This document shows positions 27,210 through 36,422 of a DNA stretch of 64,000 nt, piece after piece. Within the stretch, counting starts at the first letter, position 1. Each line of letters opens with the position of its first letter. The DNA lies in contig NZ_CP060791.1 of assembly GCF_018343815.1 (NCBI RefSeq), positions 204,113 through 268,112 of the forward strand. The letters run 5' to 3'. This stretch comes from Chlamydia crocodili. Its GTDB lineage: Bacteria; Chlamydiota; Chlamydiia; Chlamydiales; Chlamydiaceae. The notes below the pieces were generated by a model. That model was given only the letters and a program-made list of their open reading frames with translations, had not been told where the DNA came from and made no database searches. The position numbers and the translations under genes are program-made.

Positions 27210-27917
27210 ATGAGGGTTATCTTCCCAGATAAACATAACAAGAACCCGTTTCTCACTCAGGTACTTAGACAACTTCCTTCGTTTATCTTAATAACCTCGT
27301 GTATCTCTCCTCTGCTTTCCTATCTGATGAAAAAACTCTTTGGTATTCCAGGGATTATTGAAACTTTAGCACTATCCACAGCAGGAATACATAAACATAA
27401 ATTTTGGCAGTTTATTACTTATCCCCTGATTACAGCGGACTCTCTGTGCATCCATAAAGAAGGATGTATGGACATCACTCAACGCCTACTCATTCGAAAT
27501 GTGCTTGGTTTTACTTTCTTTTATAAAGCAACCAACCACATTATTCGAAAACTAGGATCTATGACTTTCCTAGTTCTTATTGTTAGCCAGACTCTCATTA
27601 TAGGAGTCGTAATTTGGGCATGCCTAAAACTATTTCATAGTTCACAAGCTCTATTTGGTCCAGAGTGCTTGATTAGCACACTAGTGTTAATTTGGGTTTT
27701 TCTTGATCCGGAAAAACGCCTAGGACTCAACCCGTTTCCCATTACCCTATCACGTAAATGGGGGTTCGTTGTCTTAGCAACCTTCTACTTTTTTATTCTT
27801 CTATTCTCAGGAGCCTTTGCGATATTCTTTGGATCAATACTATCAATAATGTTAGGGGTTCTCTTTTGCTATAAAGAAAAAATTCCTAATCCTTATAGAA
27901 TATCACGAATGTTTTAA
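27210..27917 (+). CDS. Rhomboid-like membrane protein lacking catalytic residues (CT846 position)
   Basis: A 235-residue protein with about six membrane segments. It can be laid on the rhomboid fold: KFWQFITYPLIT (64-75) like the W-x-L-x-T-Y loop entry, NHIIRKLGSMTFLVLIV (109-125) like the TM2 region, LFGPECLISTLVLIWVFLDP (148-167) followed by NPFPIT like the GxSG-TM4 region, and FGSILSIMLGVLF (207-219) like TM6. The catalytic Ser of GxSG is Glu152 (GPEC) and there is no TM6 His. If the alignment holds, this is an inactive, derlin/iRhom-like protein. Not a certain homology. Confidence 0.6.
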   Translation: MRVIFPDKHNKNPFLTQVLRQLPSFILITSCISPLLSYLMKKLFGIPGIIETLALSTAGIHKHKFWQFITYPLITADSLCIHKEGCMDITQRLLIRNVLGFTFFYKATNHIIRKLGSMTFLVLIVSQTLIIGVVIWACLKLFHSSQALFGPECLISTLVLIWVFLDPEKRLGLNPFPITLSRKWGFVVLATFYFFILLFSGAFAIFFGSILSIMLGVLFCYKEKIPNPYRISRMF

Positions 27918-28144
27918 ACTTCGTCGGCAAATAGCGCTAAAATTGCCGCTCTCGCTTCTCCTAATCCAGAAAGAACACCCTCTTCAAATCTAAAGAAAGG
28001 ATTTTCTTCCAGTATGGAGAAATCCATTGGCTGCAATACATCATCCGAGGTCAAATTTGGAATGATTTGTTCTCCCACACCTTGTAAACGAGATTTTTGA
28101 TTTTCATAAAGCTGATTTAATAAATCGTGTATTTTATTTTTCAT
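27914..28144 (-). CDS. Small conserved protein, unknown function (CT845 position)
   Basis: A 76-residue acidic protein. Its start overlaps the tadA end by 11 bases on the same strand, which suggests translational coupling with tadA. The C-terminal half (PFFRFEEGVLSGLGEARAAI) looks helical. It overlaps the convergent rhomboid-like gene by 4 bases. I do not recognise a family. It matches the place of CT845. Confidence 0.65.
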   Translation of the reverse strand: MKNKIHDLLNQLYENQKSRLQGVGEQIIPNLTSDDVLQPMDFSILEENPFFRFEEGVLSGLGEARAAILALFADEV

Positions 28145-28607
28145 TTTTCTCTTTTCGCTTCTCTATAAAGAATTGTTTCATCAATTGCTCGGATTCTTCA
28201 CGGCAGATCCCAGAAAAACATTCCACATGGTGAAATGGGTGTTTTTCTGTAAAAACATTTATCCAACTTCCTCCAGCACCCAAACGCAAATCTGGAGCTG
28301 CCCAGACAATTTTACGAATGCGAGCTAACTGAATAGCCCCGGCACACATTAAACAAGGCTCTAGAGTACAATAGAGCACAGTATCTACCAAACGCCAATT
28401 CTCTAAATATTGTGCCGCAGTCCCTATACATAAAATTTCAGCATGAGCTGTGGGATCTTGTAGCTTTTCCGTAGTGTTATGACCACGAGCAATTATTTTA
28501 TTATCTTTAACTATAACACAACCTACAGGAACCTCGTCTTCGTCGTACGCTTGGCGAGCTTCCTTCAGAGCTTGATTCATAAAAAATATATCTTTTTCTA
28601 TATCCAT
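28134..28607 (-). CDS. tadA: tRNA-specific adenosine deaminase
   Basis: Deaminates A34 to inosine in tRNA-Arg(ACG). The 157-residue protein has the zinc-dependent deaminase signature: H55-A-E57 (TAHAEILC) with catalytic Glu57 and the zinc Cys pair C85/C88 (LEPCLMCAGAI). The N-terminal ALKEARQAYDEDEVPVG is typical of TadA rather than cytidine deaminase. C. trachomatis CT844 in this place was first annotated cumD. It is divergent from rpsO. Confidence 0.95.
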   Translation of the reverse strand: MDIEKDIFFMNQALKEARQAYDEDEVPVGCVIVKDNKIIARGHNTTEKLQDPTAHAEILCIGTAAQYLENWRLVDTVLYCTLEPCLMCAGAIQLARIRKIVWAAPDLRLGAGGSWINVFTEKHPFHHVECFSGICREESEQLMKQFFIEKRKEKNEK

Positions 28608-28630
28608 CGACTTTATATTAAATAACTCAT

Positions 28631-28726
28631 AACCACTTTTTGAATCAGATTATAAAAAAAAAGACTCCTAATAAGAAACAGTAAAAAGTTCTCATATTAG
28701 TTTAACAACCATTTTTGAATCAGATT
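28631..28726 (+). repeat. Imperfect 20-bp direct repeat in the tadA-rpsO gap
   Basis: AACCACTTTTTGAATCAGATT at 28631-28651 (written here as copy 1, split as AACCAC and TTTTTGAATCAGATT) recurs at 28707-28726 with one base deleted. Copy 2 also contains a small palindrome, GAATC-A-GATTC. The copies are 76 bases apart, upstream of the rpsO promoter. Confidence 0.7.
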
Positions 28727-28783
28727 CAGAATGTGGAATTTTTATTTACAAATCAAAAAAACCCGTCTCACCATACCAAAAGG

Positions 28784-28812
28784 TGTACATTAACAATCTT
28801 CTCAAGTATAAT
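28784..28812 (+). promoter_or_regulatory. Probable rpsO-pnp promoter
   Basis: TGTACA (28784-28789) and a perfect TATAAT (28807-28812) are separated by exactly 17 bases, a sigma-66 type promoter, 41 bases upstream of the rpsO ATG. Confidence 0.6.
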
Positions 28813-28852
28813 TGGCTTTTGCGGCAATTATTTTATTTTAAGGAGACATCCA

Positions 28853-29122
28853 ATGTCTTTGGATAAGGGAACTAAAGAAGAAATCACAAAAAAGTTTCAA
28901 CTTCATGAAAAGGATACCGGTTCAGCAGATGTGCAGATCGCTATATTAACGGAACACATTACAGAACTAAAAGAACACCTCAAGAGATCTCCTAAAGACC
29001 AAAATTCTCGACTAGCTCTATTAAAGCTGGTAGGACAAAGAAGAAAGCTCTTAGAGTATCTTAACTCTACAGACACCGAAAGATATAAAAATTTAATTAC
29101 AAGATTAAATCTAAGAAAATAA
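28853..29122 (+). CDS. rpsO: Ribosomal protein S15
   Basis: Primary 16S rRNA-binding protein of the 30S subunit. The frame can be read from 28715, but AAGGAGA lies 5-6 bases before the ATG at 28853 and that start gives the standard 89 residues. Family signature is [29 protein letters not shown] (spans residues about 41-69), with [14 protein letters not shown] before it. The extra upstream codons contain the promoter and are not coding. It precedes pnp, the usual rpsO-pnp arrangement in which pnp follows after 47 bases. Confidence 0.97.
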   Translation: MSLDKGTKEEITKKFQLHEKDTGSADVQIAILTEHITELKEHLKRSPKDQNSRLALLKLVGQRRKLLEYLNSTDTERYKNLITRLNLRK

Positions 29123-29169
29123 TCTTTCATTGATTTTCCCCGAACATAAGATCTAATCAGGAGACCTTC

Positions 29170-31254
29170 ATGACATTTGAAACTATTTCCGTTACCCTTG
29201 AAGAAGGCAAAACATTAGTATTTGAAACGGGGAAAATTGCTCGTCAAGCTAACGGAGCTGTTCTTGCTCGCATGCAAGAAACTTGGATCTTTTCATCTGT
29301 TTGCGCGGCCAATCTCGAAGAACCAGTAGATTTCCTTCCTTTAAGAGTCGATTATCAAGAAAAATTTTCTTCTATAGGAAAAACTTTAGGCGGGTTCATT
29401 AAAAGAGAAGGCCGTCCAACTGAAAGAGAAATTTTAACTTCTCGTCTAATAGATCGTTCTATGCGTCCTTCTTTGCCAAACCGGTTAATGCAGGATGTTC
29501 AAGTTTTATCTTATGTATGGTCGTATGATGGGGTGACTCTCCCCGACCCTATAGCTATTTGTGGTGTTTCTGCAGCATTAGCTATTTCTGACATTCCTCA
29601 AATTAGTATTGTAGCTGGTGTTCGTGTTGGCTTTGTCAACAACAGTTGGATAGTGAATCCGACAAAAGCTGAAATGGATGTTTCTAGAATGGAACTCATT
29701 TTAGCAGGAACTGAAAATGCTATTTTAATGATAGAGGGTCATTGTGATTTCTTTACGGAAGAACAGGTTATTGAAGCTATTGAATTTGGTCATAAACATA
29801 TAGCAACAATCTGCAGAGCAATCAAAGATTGGCAAAAGAAGATAGGTAAAGAAAAGAACACTGATGTTATTGTTCCTCTTCCAGAACAAGTACAATCTTC
29901 TGTAAATGCATTTGTTGAAAGTAAATTCTCTGATCTTTTGAAAATCAAAGAGAAGAAGGCTTTTGAGGCTGCTTCAAAACAGTTAGAAAATGAAATCATA
30001 GAGAAATTCTTAGAAGAAAATGAAATCTTCACAGCACTGAATATTAAAACAGCCTTTAAACGAGCTAAATCGGATTACATGCGTACTTTAATACGTGAAC
30101 AAAGTGTTCGTTCTGATGGACGTTCAGTAACAACAATCCGCCCTATTTCCATTGACACATCCTTCCTACCAAGAACTCATGGAAGTTGTTTATTCACTCG
30201 TGGAGAAACACAAACCATGGCCGTTTGTACTTTAGGTAGCGAAGCCATGGCTCAACGCTATGAAGACTTGAATGGAGAAGGATTAGCTAAATTTTATTTA
30301 CAATATTTCTTCCCTCCTTTCTCTGTTGGAGAAGTAGGAAGAATAGGCTCTCCAGGAAGAAGAGAAATTGGCCATGGCAAGCTTGCTGAAAAAGCTTTAA
30401 GCCATACTTTACCTGATCCCGCTAAGTTTCCTTATACTATCCGTATAGAATCCAATATTACTGAATCTAACGGTTCTTCATCTATGGCTTCTGTTTGTGG
30501 AGGCTGTTTAGCTTTAATGGATGCTGGAGTTCCTATTAAAACCCCTATAGCGGGTATTGCTATGGGATTAATCTTAGATAATGATCATGTAACTATTCTC
30601 TCAGATATTTCTGGATTAGAAGATCATTTAGGAGATATGGATTTTAAGGTTGCTGGGAACACTGAAGGAATCACAGCATTCCAAATGGATATCAAGGTAG
30701 AGGGTATTACTCCTGCAATTATGCAAGCAGCTTTAGCTCAAGCTAAAGCTGGTCGTCAACATATCCTTGACACCATGAAAGAATCCCTTGCTGCTCCCAA
30801 AACAGATTTATCGCAATATGCTCCTCGTATTGAAACGATGCAGATTAAGCCAAACAAGATCGCTACTGTCATTGGACCTGGAGGCAAACAGATTCGTCAA
30901 ATTATTGAAGAAGCTGGAGTTCAAATCGATATTAATGACTCAGGTCTTGTCAGTATCTCAGCGTCTTCTCCACAAGCGATAGAAAAAGCTAAGTCTATTA
31001 TTGAAGGTTTAGTTGGCGAAGTGGAAGTTGGTAAGATCTATGAAGGTCGTGTGACATCCATTGTTCCTTTTGGAGCTTTTGTGGAAATTCTCCCAGGTAA
31101 GGAAGGTCTTTGCCATATTTCTGAGTTCTCTAAACAACGTATAGAAAACGTTGGTGATTTCGTTAAGCAAGGAGACATTCTAGCTGTTAAGCTGTTAAGC
31201 ATTAACGAAAAAGGCCAATACAAACTCAGTCATAAAGCTACTCTTAGTGAGTAG
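29170..31254 (+). CDS. pnp: Polynucleotide phosphorylase
   Basis: 3'-5' phosphorolytic exoribonuclease, core of RNA decay. The 694-residue protein has two RNase PH-like domains (about 5-225 and 310-535; second-domain signature SIDTSFLPRTHGSCLFTRGE), an intervening helical domain, a KH domain (about 555-615, with IATVIGPGGKQIRQI) and an S1 domain (about 620-690, VGKIYEGRVTSIVPFGAFVE). AGGAGA lies 7 bases before the ATG. A strong hairpin terminator follows. Confidence 0.98.
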   Translation: MTFETISVTLEEGKTLVFETGKIARQANGAVLARMQETWIFSSVCAANLEEPVDFLPLRVDYQEKFSSIGKTLGGFIKREGRPTEREILTSRLIDRSMRPSLPNRLMQDVQVLSYVWSYDGVTLPDPIAICGVSAALAISDIPQISIVAGVRVGFVNNSWIVNPTKAEMDVSRMELILAGTENAILMIEGHCDFFTEEQVIEAIEFGHKHIATICRAIKDWQKKIGKEKNTDVIVPLPEQVQSSVNAFVESKFSDLLKIKEKKAFEAASKQLENEIIEKFLEENEIFTALNIKTAFKRAKSDYMRTLIREQSVRSDGRSVTTIRPISIDTSFLPRTHGSCLFTRGETQTMAVCTLGSEAMAQRYEDLNGEGLAKFYLQYFFPPFSVGEVGRIGSPGRREIGHGKLAEKALSHTLPDPAKFPYTIRIESNITESNGSSSMASVCGGCLALMDAGVPIKTPIAGIAMGLILDNDHVTILSDISGLEDHLGDMDFKVAGNTEGITAFQMDIKVEGITPAIMQAALAQAKAGRQHILDTMKESLAAPKTDLSQYAPRIETMQIKPNKIATVIGPGGKQIRQIIEEAGVQIDINDSGLVSISASSPQAIEKAKSIIEGLVGEVEVGKIYEGRVTSIVPFGAFVEILPGKEGLCHISEFSKQRIENVGDFVKQGDILAVKLLSINEKGQYKLSHKATLSE

Positions 31255-31302
31255 TCTTTGCTTGTCTGCCTTATAATTTTTCTACAAGTCACTTGAGAAA
31301 AT

Positions 31303-31333
31303 AAAAAAGCCACATAAATTATGTGGCTTTTTT
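31303..31333. terminator. Bidirectional terminator between pnp and ftsH
   Basis: A 13-bp perfect stem (31303-31315 with 31321-31333) and 5-base loop. The core GCCACAT/ATGTGGC is flanked by six A on the left and six T on the right, so it can act for both convergent genes. Confidence 0.88.
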
Positions 31334-31361
31334 AATGTCATTGCTAAATTCAAAAACTAGC

Positions 31362-34103
31362 TTAAGTAGTGGTATTGTTTAGTTTTAATGTACCATCTTT
31401 CATAGCATCTTCTTGAGGTGGAGGAGGAGGCAAATCATCAGATACCTTCTTGAATAACATCCCCTCTTCTTTCAGACGCGCTCTTTTCTTTTCAGGATCC
31501 CAAGTATGATCCATGATCTCTTTGACATCTTTGGCATCTAAAGTTTCAAACTCAATTAACATCTGAGTCATAAGTTCTACTTCATCTCGATGCTCTCTGA
31601 TAATTGTTAAAGCACGCTGATAGGCAGCATCCAATAAGGCTCTTAATTCACCATCAATAGCTTTTGCTGTTTCTTCTGAGTAACTTTTCTCATGATACGA
31701 TCCATAACCTGTAGAGGCATCGGAACGTTCGTCATAAGTTACAGTACCTAATTGTTCACTCATTCCCCATTCACAGACCATACTACGGACTAATTTCGTA
31801 GCCTGAGAAATATCTTGCTGGGCACCACTAGAAATATCTCCTAAAAAGATATCTTCTGCAGCACGACCTCCCATGAGGACAGCTAACTGATCGAAAAGTT
31901 CTTTTTTCCAATAGCTAAGCTTATTCTTCTCAGGAAGAAAATGTGTAGCTCCTAAAGATAAGCCTCTAGGAATAATCGTAACTTTATCTACAGGATCTGC
32001 ATGTTGTACACAAAGACCTACAACAGCATGTCCTGATTCATGGTATGCCGTCGTTTTTCTTTCTTCAGCATCCATTTCTAAACTACGACGTTCTTTACCA
32101 TAGAGAACCTTATCACGAGCCTCGGCAACATCTACAGCAGTCACTGCAGTACGATCTTTACGTGCAGCAAGAAGAGCTGCTTCATTTAATAAATTCTCCA
32201 AATCAGCTCCAGAAGCCCCTGGAGTACTTCGTGCTACTGCCATAAGATCTACAGTAGGATCTAATTTGATTCTCTTAGCATGTACAGCTAGGATTTCAAA
32301 CCTACCTTTAATGTCAGGTAAATTCATAACCACACGGCGATCAAAACGACCAGGACGTAATAACGCCTTATCCAATACGTCAGGACGATTAGTTGCAGCC
32401 ATAAGGATAACACCCTCATTCGTACCAAAACCATCCATCTCAACAAGCAATTGGTTTAATGTTTGTTCGCGTTCATCATGACCACCACCAATACCTGCGC
32501 CTCTATGACGACCTACAGCATCAATCTCATCAATGAAAATGATACAAGGAGCATTTCTTTTAGCTTGTTCAAACATGTCACGAATACGGCTAGCACCAAC
32601 ACCGACAAACATCTCTACAAAATCCGAACCTGCTATTGAGAAGAATGGTCGGTCGGCTTCCCCAGAAACCGCTTTGGCTATTAAAGTTTTTCCTGTTCCA
32701 GGGGGTCCTATTAATAATACACCTTTAGGGATTCTTCCCCCTAGACTCGTAAACTTTGTAGGATTTTTTAGAAAATCTACAATCTCTATTAATTCTTCTT
32801 TAGCCTCTTCAATACCAGCAACATCGGCAAAAGTAACTTTATTTTGTCCCTTCATTAACAAGCGTGCCGGAGATTTGCCGAAAGACATCGCAGAACCATT
32901 CATACCACGCACTTGTCTGGAAAAGACGAAATAGACAAAGACAAGCACAAGAATAATGGGTAGGAATGTAAACAGGTATCCTATATAATGTGGAGCAGGC
33001 TCCTCACTTTTAAAGGTTTTCTCTAATACCAAATTACGTGGCTGATCAGGTGCCTTAAAAGTTAAGGTCCGATTATGAGAAAAACCTTCCCATTCTTGTT
33101 TCGCTCCAGAAAACCAATGAGCAAATACCTCAGGATCTTGCTTCTCTAAAGCTCGAGAAGATAATTCCTGATTATTGAAATACCAAACTACCTGGCTAAG
33201 TTCTCCTCGAAGCTTATCGAGCTGCGCTTGATTGATTTGACTATCTTCGACAAGTTTCTCATATTTACTACGTTCTTCACGATATAGACGTACTGAACGC
33301 AACTGACCAAAACGCTCGCCATTATCGGACAAAGCTAGTGATGAAGAAATTCTCTGTAAAGAACCTAAAACTTTCTGATAAAGAATACCAAGCTGCTCAA
33401 CATCCATCGATTGAGTTAGAGAAAGCTCTACTTGTTGATAGAGATCTTTTAATTCGCGTTTCAAACTCTCAGAACCTACCCCTAAAGCTGGAGATAGATA
33501 CTTTCCAATCAGTTCATATAAATCTGAACCAAATGTACGCAGGCTCTCACTAGATCTAGGAAGAGTTTGATAACGCTGCTCCAAAGAACGTAAGTTGATA
33601 ATTTGGAAATTATTTGAACCTTCAACTACAAGGGCTGCTAAAGAAGATTTGCCTAATTCTACGCTAGGAGAAATTAAATATCCTGTTTCAGGAATAGGCG
33701 ATCCGGAAATTGCAGAAAACCATAAAACCGAGCTCTCAACCTCTTTTGAAAGGTTATCTAAACTCTTATTTATTTCCTGAAGATCAAATTCTAATTGATG
33801 TCTTTGATCTATTAATTCCAAATAATGATAGCGTAGCTGGCTTTCAGCTGTTGGAGATTCACGAAAACGTCCACTAAATGAAACTAAATTATCATTCAGA
33901 GCAATCTTCCGGCTATCTTCGGGATAAATCAATTTTAAGTTTACTAAATGCTCTAGCTGATGGCTAAAACTGACCCGGGCTTTCTTGGCGACTAGAAAAT
34001 TTTGAACGGCGATCACACCGAAGATTACACCAAATAGAAGGAAAAAAAATACCGTAGGAAAATTTTTTTTCGATTCGGGCTTCATTTTTTTATCTTTAGA
34101 CAT
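31362..34103 (-). CDS. ftsH: ATP-dependent zinc metalloprotease FtsH, with large periplasmic domain
   Basis: Membrane-bound AAA+ protease that degrades membrane and soluble proteins. The 913-residue protein has a first membrane helix (about 16-38), an unusually long extracytoplasmic region (about 41-372, partly coiled coil), a second helix (373-394), then the AAA domain: Walker A GPPGTGKT (466-473), Walker B IIFIDEID (521-528) and arginine finger region RPGRFDRR. The zinc site is HESGH (688-692). The tail is Pro-rich (DLPPPPPQE). E. coli FtsH is 644 residues. The extra length is in the periplasmic part. Corresponds to CT841. Confidence 0.97.
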   Translation of the reverse strand: MSKDKKMKPESKKNFPTVFFFLLFGVIFGVIAVQNFLVAKKARVSFSHQLEHLVNLKLIYPEDSRKIALNDNLVSFSGRFRESPTAESQLRYHYLELIDQRHQLEFDLQEINKSLDNLSKEVESSVLWFSAISGSPIPETGYLISPSVELGKSSLAALVVEGSNNFQIINLRSLEQRYQTLPRSSESLRTFGSDLYELIGKYLSPALGVGSESLKRELKDLYQQVELSLTQSMDVEQLGILYQKVLGSLQRISSSLALSDNGERFGQLRSVRLYREERSKYEKLVEDSQINQAQLDKLRGELSQVVWYFNNQELSSRALEKQDPEVFAHWFSGAKQEWEGFSHNRTLTFKAPDQPRNLVLEKTFKSEEPAPHYIGYLFTFLPIILVLVFVYFVFSRQVRGMNGSAMSFGKSPARLLMKGQNKVTFADVAGIEEAKEELIEIVDFLKNPTKFTSLGGRIPKGVLLIGPPGTGKTLIAKAVSGEADRPFFSIAGSDFVEMFVGVGASRIRDMFEQAKRNAPCIIFIDEIDAVGRHRGAGIGGGHDEREQTLNQLLVEMDGFGTNEGVILMAATNRPDVLDKALLRPGRFDRRVVMNLPDIKGRFEILAVHAKRIKLDPTVDLMAVARSTPGASGADLENLLNEAALLAARKDRTAVTAVDVAEARDKVLYGKERRSLEMDAEERKTTAYHESGHAVVGLCVQHADPVDKVTIIPRGLSLGATHFLPEKNKLSYWKKELFDQLAVLMGGRAAEDIFLGDISSGAQQDISQATKLVRSMVCEWGMSEQLGTVTYDERSDASTGYGSYHEKSYSEETAKAIDGELRALLDAAYQRALTIIREHRDEVELMTQMLIEFETLDAKDVKEIMDHTWDPEKKRARLKEEGMLFKKVSDDLPPPPPQEDAMKDGTLKLNNTTT

Positions 34104-34215
34104 AAACTACACAACTAAGCTAATCAATCAGACAGGTAATTATTTAATATAGCATATTTTTTATTATTTTGTTTATAAAACCTAGTTATAAAATAAAAAA
34201 AATATGAAACACTGT

Positions 34216-34258
34216 ATATACAATGACCTACTACTCATCATCTTCGAATATACAATGA
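34216..34258. repeat. 11-bp direct repeat upstream of ftsH
   Basis: ATATACAATGA occurs at 34216-34226 and again at 34248-34258, 32 bases apart start to start (about three helical turns), in the gap between tilS and ftsH. Could be a paired regulator site or chance in AT-rich DNA. Confidence 0.5.
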
Positions 34259-34278
34259 GAATCATCATTATATACTTT

Positions 34279-35232
34279 CTATTCTATCATTACTACCCCA
34301 GCTTTTACGATCACTCTTTTATCTCGAAGTCGCATTTGCGCTGGTAAATTACGGTTTAAATGATCATAAACCATTTGCAAGAAATGCCTTGAGACAACCA
34401 CTCCAGCCTTAAGAAAGAATTCCTTACAAACCCATTTTGCTAAAAAAACTTGTTCCATCAATACTTTAGGAATTTCAATAGACCATGTTGCGTTTTCTTT
34501 TCGTATATTTTCAAGAAAGGGCTTTGCTTGCAGTTTCATATAACAAGAAAGTTCTTCAGAATCTTGAGCTAGTGTCAATAAAGGCTGTGTAATATTCTTA
34601 CCAAAAATCTCTTCTAACCAAGGAAATATCTTCTTACGCATTCTAGCGCGCAAATAACGCTCATCAGTATTGGTTATATCTTGAATGTAAGGAATATTTT
34701 CTTCATCTAAAGCATTCACTAAAACTTGTTTAGGGATGTGCAGCAAAGGCCTGAAAAGTGGGATACCCTCATAGTATGTCTCTTGAGTCATACCTTTTAA
34801 ATTACTTAGGGATGCCCCTTCTAATAAACGTTTTAATACAGTTTCGGCTTGATCATTAGCATGATGGGCTAAAAATATTCCCGATAGATTTTGTTCCTTA
34901 CATATCTTATAAAACAATCCATAACGATAGCGACGTGCAGCATTTTCTGGATCTTTTGAAGTTCTATATTCGGAAGGAACACGGTCTACAATAATAGGAA
35001 TTTCTTCTTTCTCACATCTAATTTTAAGTTCTTCAGCCTCACGATAGGAAGATTCTCTCCATCCATAATCTACATGAACTGCAGTAAAAGAGAACCCTCT
35101 AGATTTAAGGAGATATAAAAGAAATAATGAATCACTTCCTCCTGATAAAGCAAGTAAGTAGCTTTTTTTAATATCTAAAGCAGAAAAAAAAACTTCTAAT
35201 CGCTTATCATTTCTGAGTAGACAGGATAACAT
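34279..35232 (-). CDS. tilS: tRNA(Ile)-lysidine synthase
   Basis: Converts C34 of tRNA-Ile(CAU) to lysidine using ATP and Lys. The 317-residue protein has the N-type ATP pyrophosphatase P-loop SGGSDS (30-35) and the TilS-type segment FLAHHANDQAETVLKRLL near residue 122, then an RARMRKKIFPWLEE stretch. It is shorter than E. coli TilS (432) because the C-terminal domain is reduced, as in other compact TilS proteins. The old name is mesJ (CT840). It is divergent from lptF and lies upstream of ftsH. Confidence 0.94.
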   Translation of the reverse strand: MLSCLLRNDKRLEVFFSALDIKKSYLLALSGGSDSLFLLYLLKSRGFSFTAVHVDYGWRESSYREAEELKIRCEKEEIPIIVDRVPSEYRTSKDPENAARRYRYGLFYKICKEQNLSGIFLAHHANDQAETVLKRLLEGASLSNLKGMTQETYYEGIPLFRPLLHIPKQVLVNALDEENIPYIQDITNTDERYLRARMRKKIFPWLEEIFGKNITQPLLTLAQDSEELSCYMKLQAKPFLENIRKENATWSIEIPKVLMEQVFLAKWVCKEFFLKAGVVVSRHFLQMVYDHLNRNLPAQMRLRDKRVIVKAGVVMIE

Positions 35233-35281
35233 AATCTAAATACATGTCCGTGTAAATTCATTACAAATAAGTTAAGGCTTA

Positions 35282-35310
35282 TTGACTTGAAGACGTACTG
35301 TTACACTATC
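35282..35310 (+). promoter_or_regulatory. Candidate lptF promoter
   Basis: TTGACT (35282-35287) and ACTATC (35305-35310) with a 17-base spacer lie 36 bases before the lptF ATG. The -10 match is modest. Confidence 0.35.
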
Positions 35311-35345
35311 CTTAACCTTAAAGAACTCCTGATATCAGGTATACT

Positions 35346-36419
35346 ATGCCTATTTTATGGAAAGTCTTAATTTTCCGTTATTTAAAAACCGTTACTTTTT
35401 GTACGCTTAGCCTTATCTGTATTTCTATCATTAGTTCTCTTCAAGAAATCGTCAGTTATATAGCAAAAGACGTTCCTTATCCGACAGTTTTGCGGCTAAC
35501 AGCTTATCAGATTCCCTACTTATTGCCTTTCATTCTTCCTATTTCTTGTTTTATTTCAGCTTTTGCGCTTTTCCGAGGTCTTTCTGATAATAACCAAATC
35601 ACTTTCCTTAAAGCATCTGGAGCTTCTCAAGGAATTATTACCTTCCCTGTCCTCATGGTCTCCTGTGCTATCTGTTGTATAAATTTTTATACATGTTCCG
35701 AACTCGCTTCTATTTGTCGATTTCAAACCTGTAAAGAAATTGCTAATATGGCGATGACTTCGCCAACACTTCTACTTCAGACACTGCAGAAAAAAGAAAA
35801 TAACCGTATTTTCATTACCGTTGACCATTGTGCAAAAAGTAAATTTGATAATGTGATCATTGCTTTAAAAAGAGATAAGGAAATTGCCAATGTAGGAATT
35901 ATCAAAACTATTATCCCCGATGTAGCAAATGATACTGTACAAGCCAGGGATGTTGTGATGATTTCAAAACTTCCTTCTACGTTAACAGACCAACACTCTT
36001 CAAATTCTAAGGAATACTATATAGAAACTTTAGATGAGATGCTAATTCCAAAAATTACTTCAACATTATTCGCGGGAAAGTCTTACATGAAAACGCGAAC
36101 AGATTATTTACCTTGGAAGCAACTTGTTAAACAATCATTCAGTCATGCACATCTACCGGAAACCTTAAGAAGAATTGGTATAGGTTTGCTTTGCATCACA
36201 TTGACATATTCGGGAATGGTTTTAGGAACCTATAAACCAAGATTTCGCAAATCTATAGCTCTCTATTGTATTTTTCCTGTGATGGATTTGATTTTATTAA
36301 TAGTTGGCAAAAATACTACCACATTATTCCCTGCGCTTATGTTGTTTATTATACCACAGGTAATCTCTTGGATAGTTTTTGCTATCCGTGCGTATCGAGA
36401 AAGCAGAGGCTATGCGTAG
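35346..36419 (+). CDS. lptF: LPS export permease, LptF type
   Basis: Inner-membrane subunit of the lipopolysaccharide export ABC transporter, with LptG and the ATPase LptB. The 357-residue protein has three N-terminal membrane segments (about 10-30, 50-75, 95-120), a periplasmic beta domain (about 130-265) and three C-terminal segments (275-350). The YjgP/YjgQ family marker LIFRYLKTVTFCTL is at the start and LPFILPISCFISAF follows. It is followed after 3 bases by the LptG-like gene. Which of the two is F and which is G is by order only. Confidence 0.88.
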   Translation: MPILWKVLIFRYLKTVTFCTLSLICISIISSLQEIVSYIAKDVPYPTVLRLTAYQIPYLLPFILPISCFISAFALFRGLSDNNQITFLKASGASQGIITFPVLMVSCAICCINFYTCSELASICRFQTCKEIANMAMTSPTLLLQTLQKKENNRIFITVDHCAKSKFDNVIIALKRDKEIANVGIIKTIIPDVANDTVQARDVVMISKLPSTLTDQHSSNSKEYYIETLDEMLIPKITSTLFAGKSYMKTRTDYLPWKQLVKQSFSHAHLPETLRRIGIGLLCITLTYSGMVLGTYKPRFRKSIALYCIFPVMDLILLIVGKNTTTLFPALMLFIIPQVISWIVFAIRAYRESRGYA

Positions 36420-36422
36420 ATT

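Noticed and set aside
28715..28852. A 46-codon in-frame extension of rpsO.
   Set aside because: It contains the TATAAT promoter and one copy of the direct repeat, and the ATG at 28853 has AAGGAGA and gives the standard S15 length.
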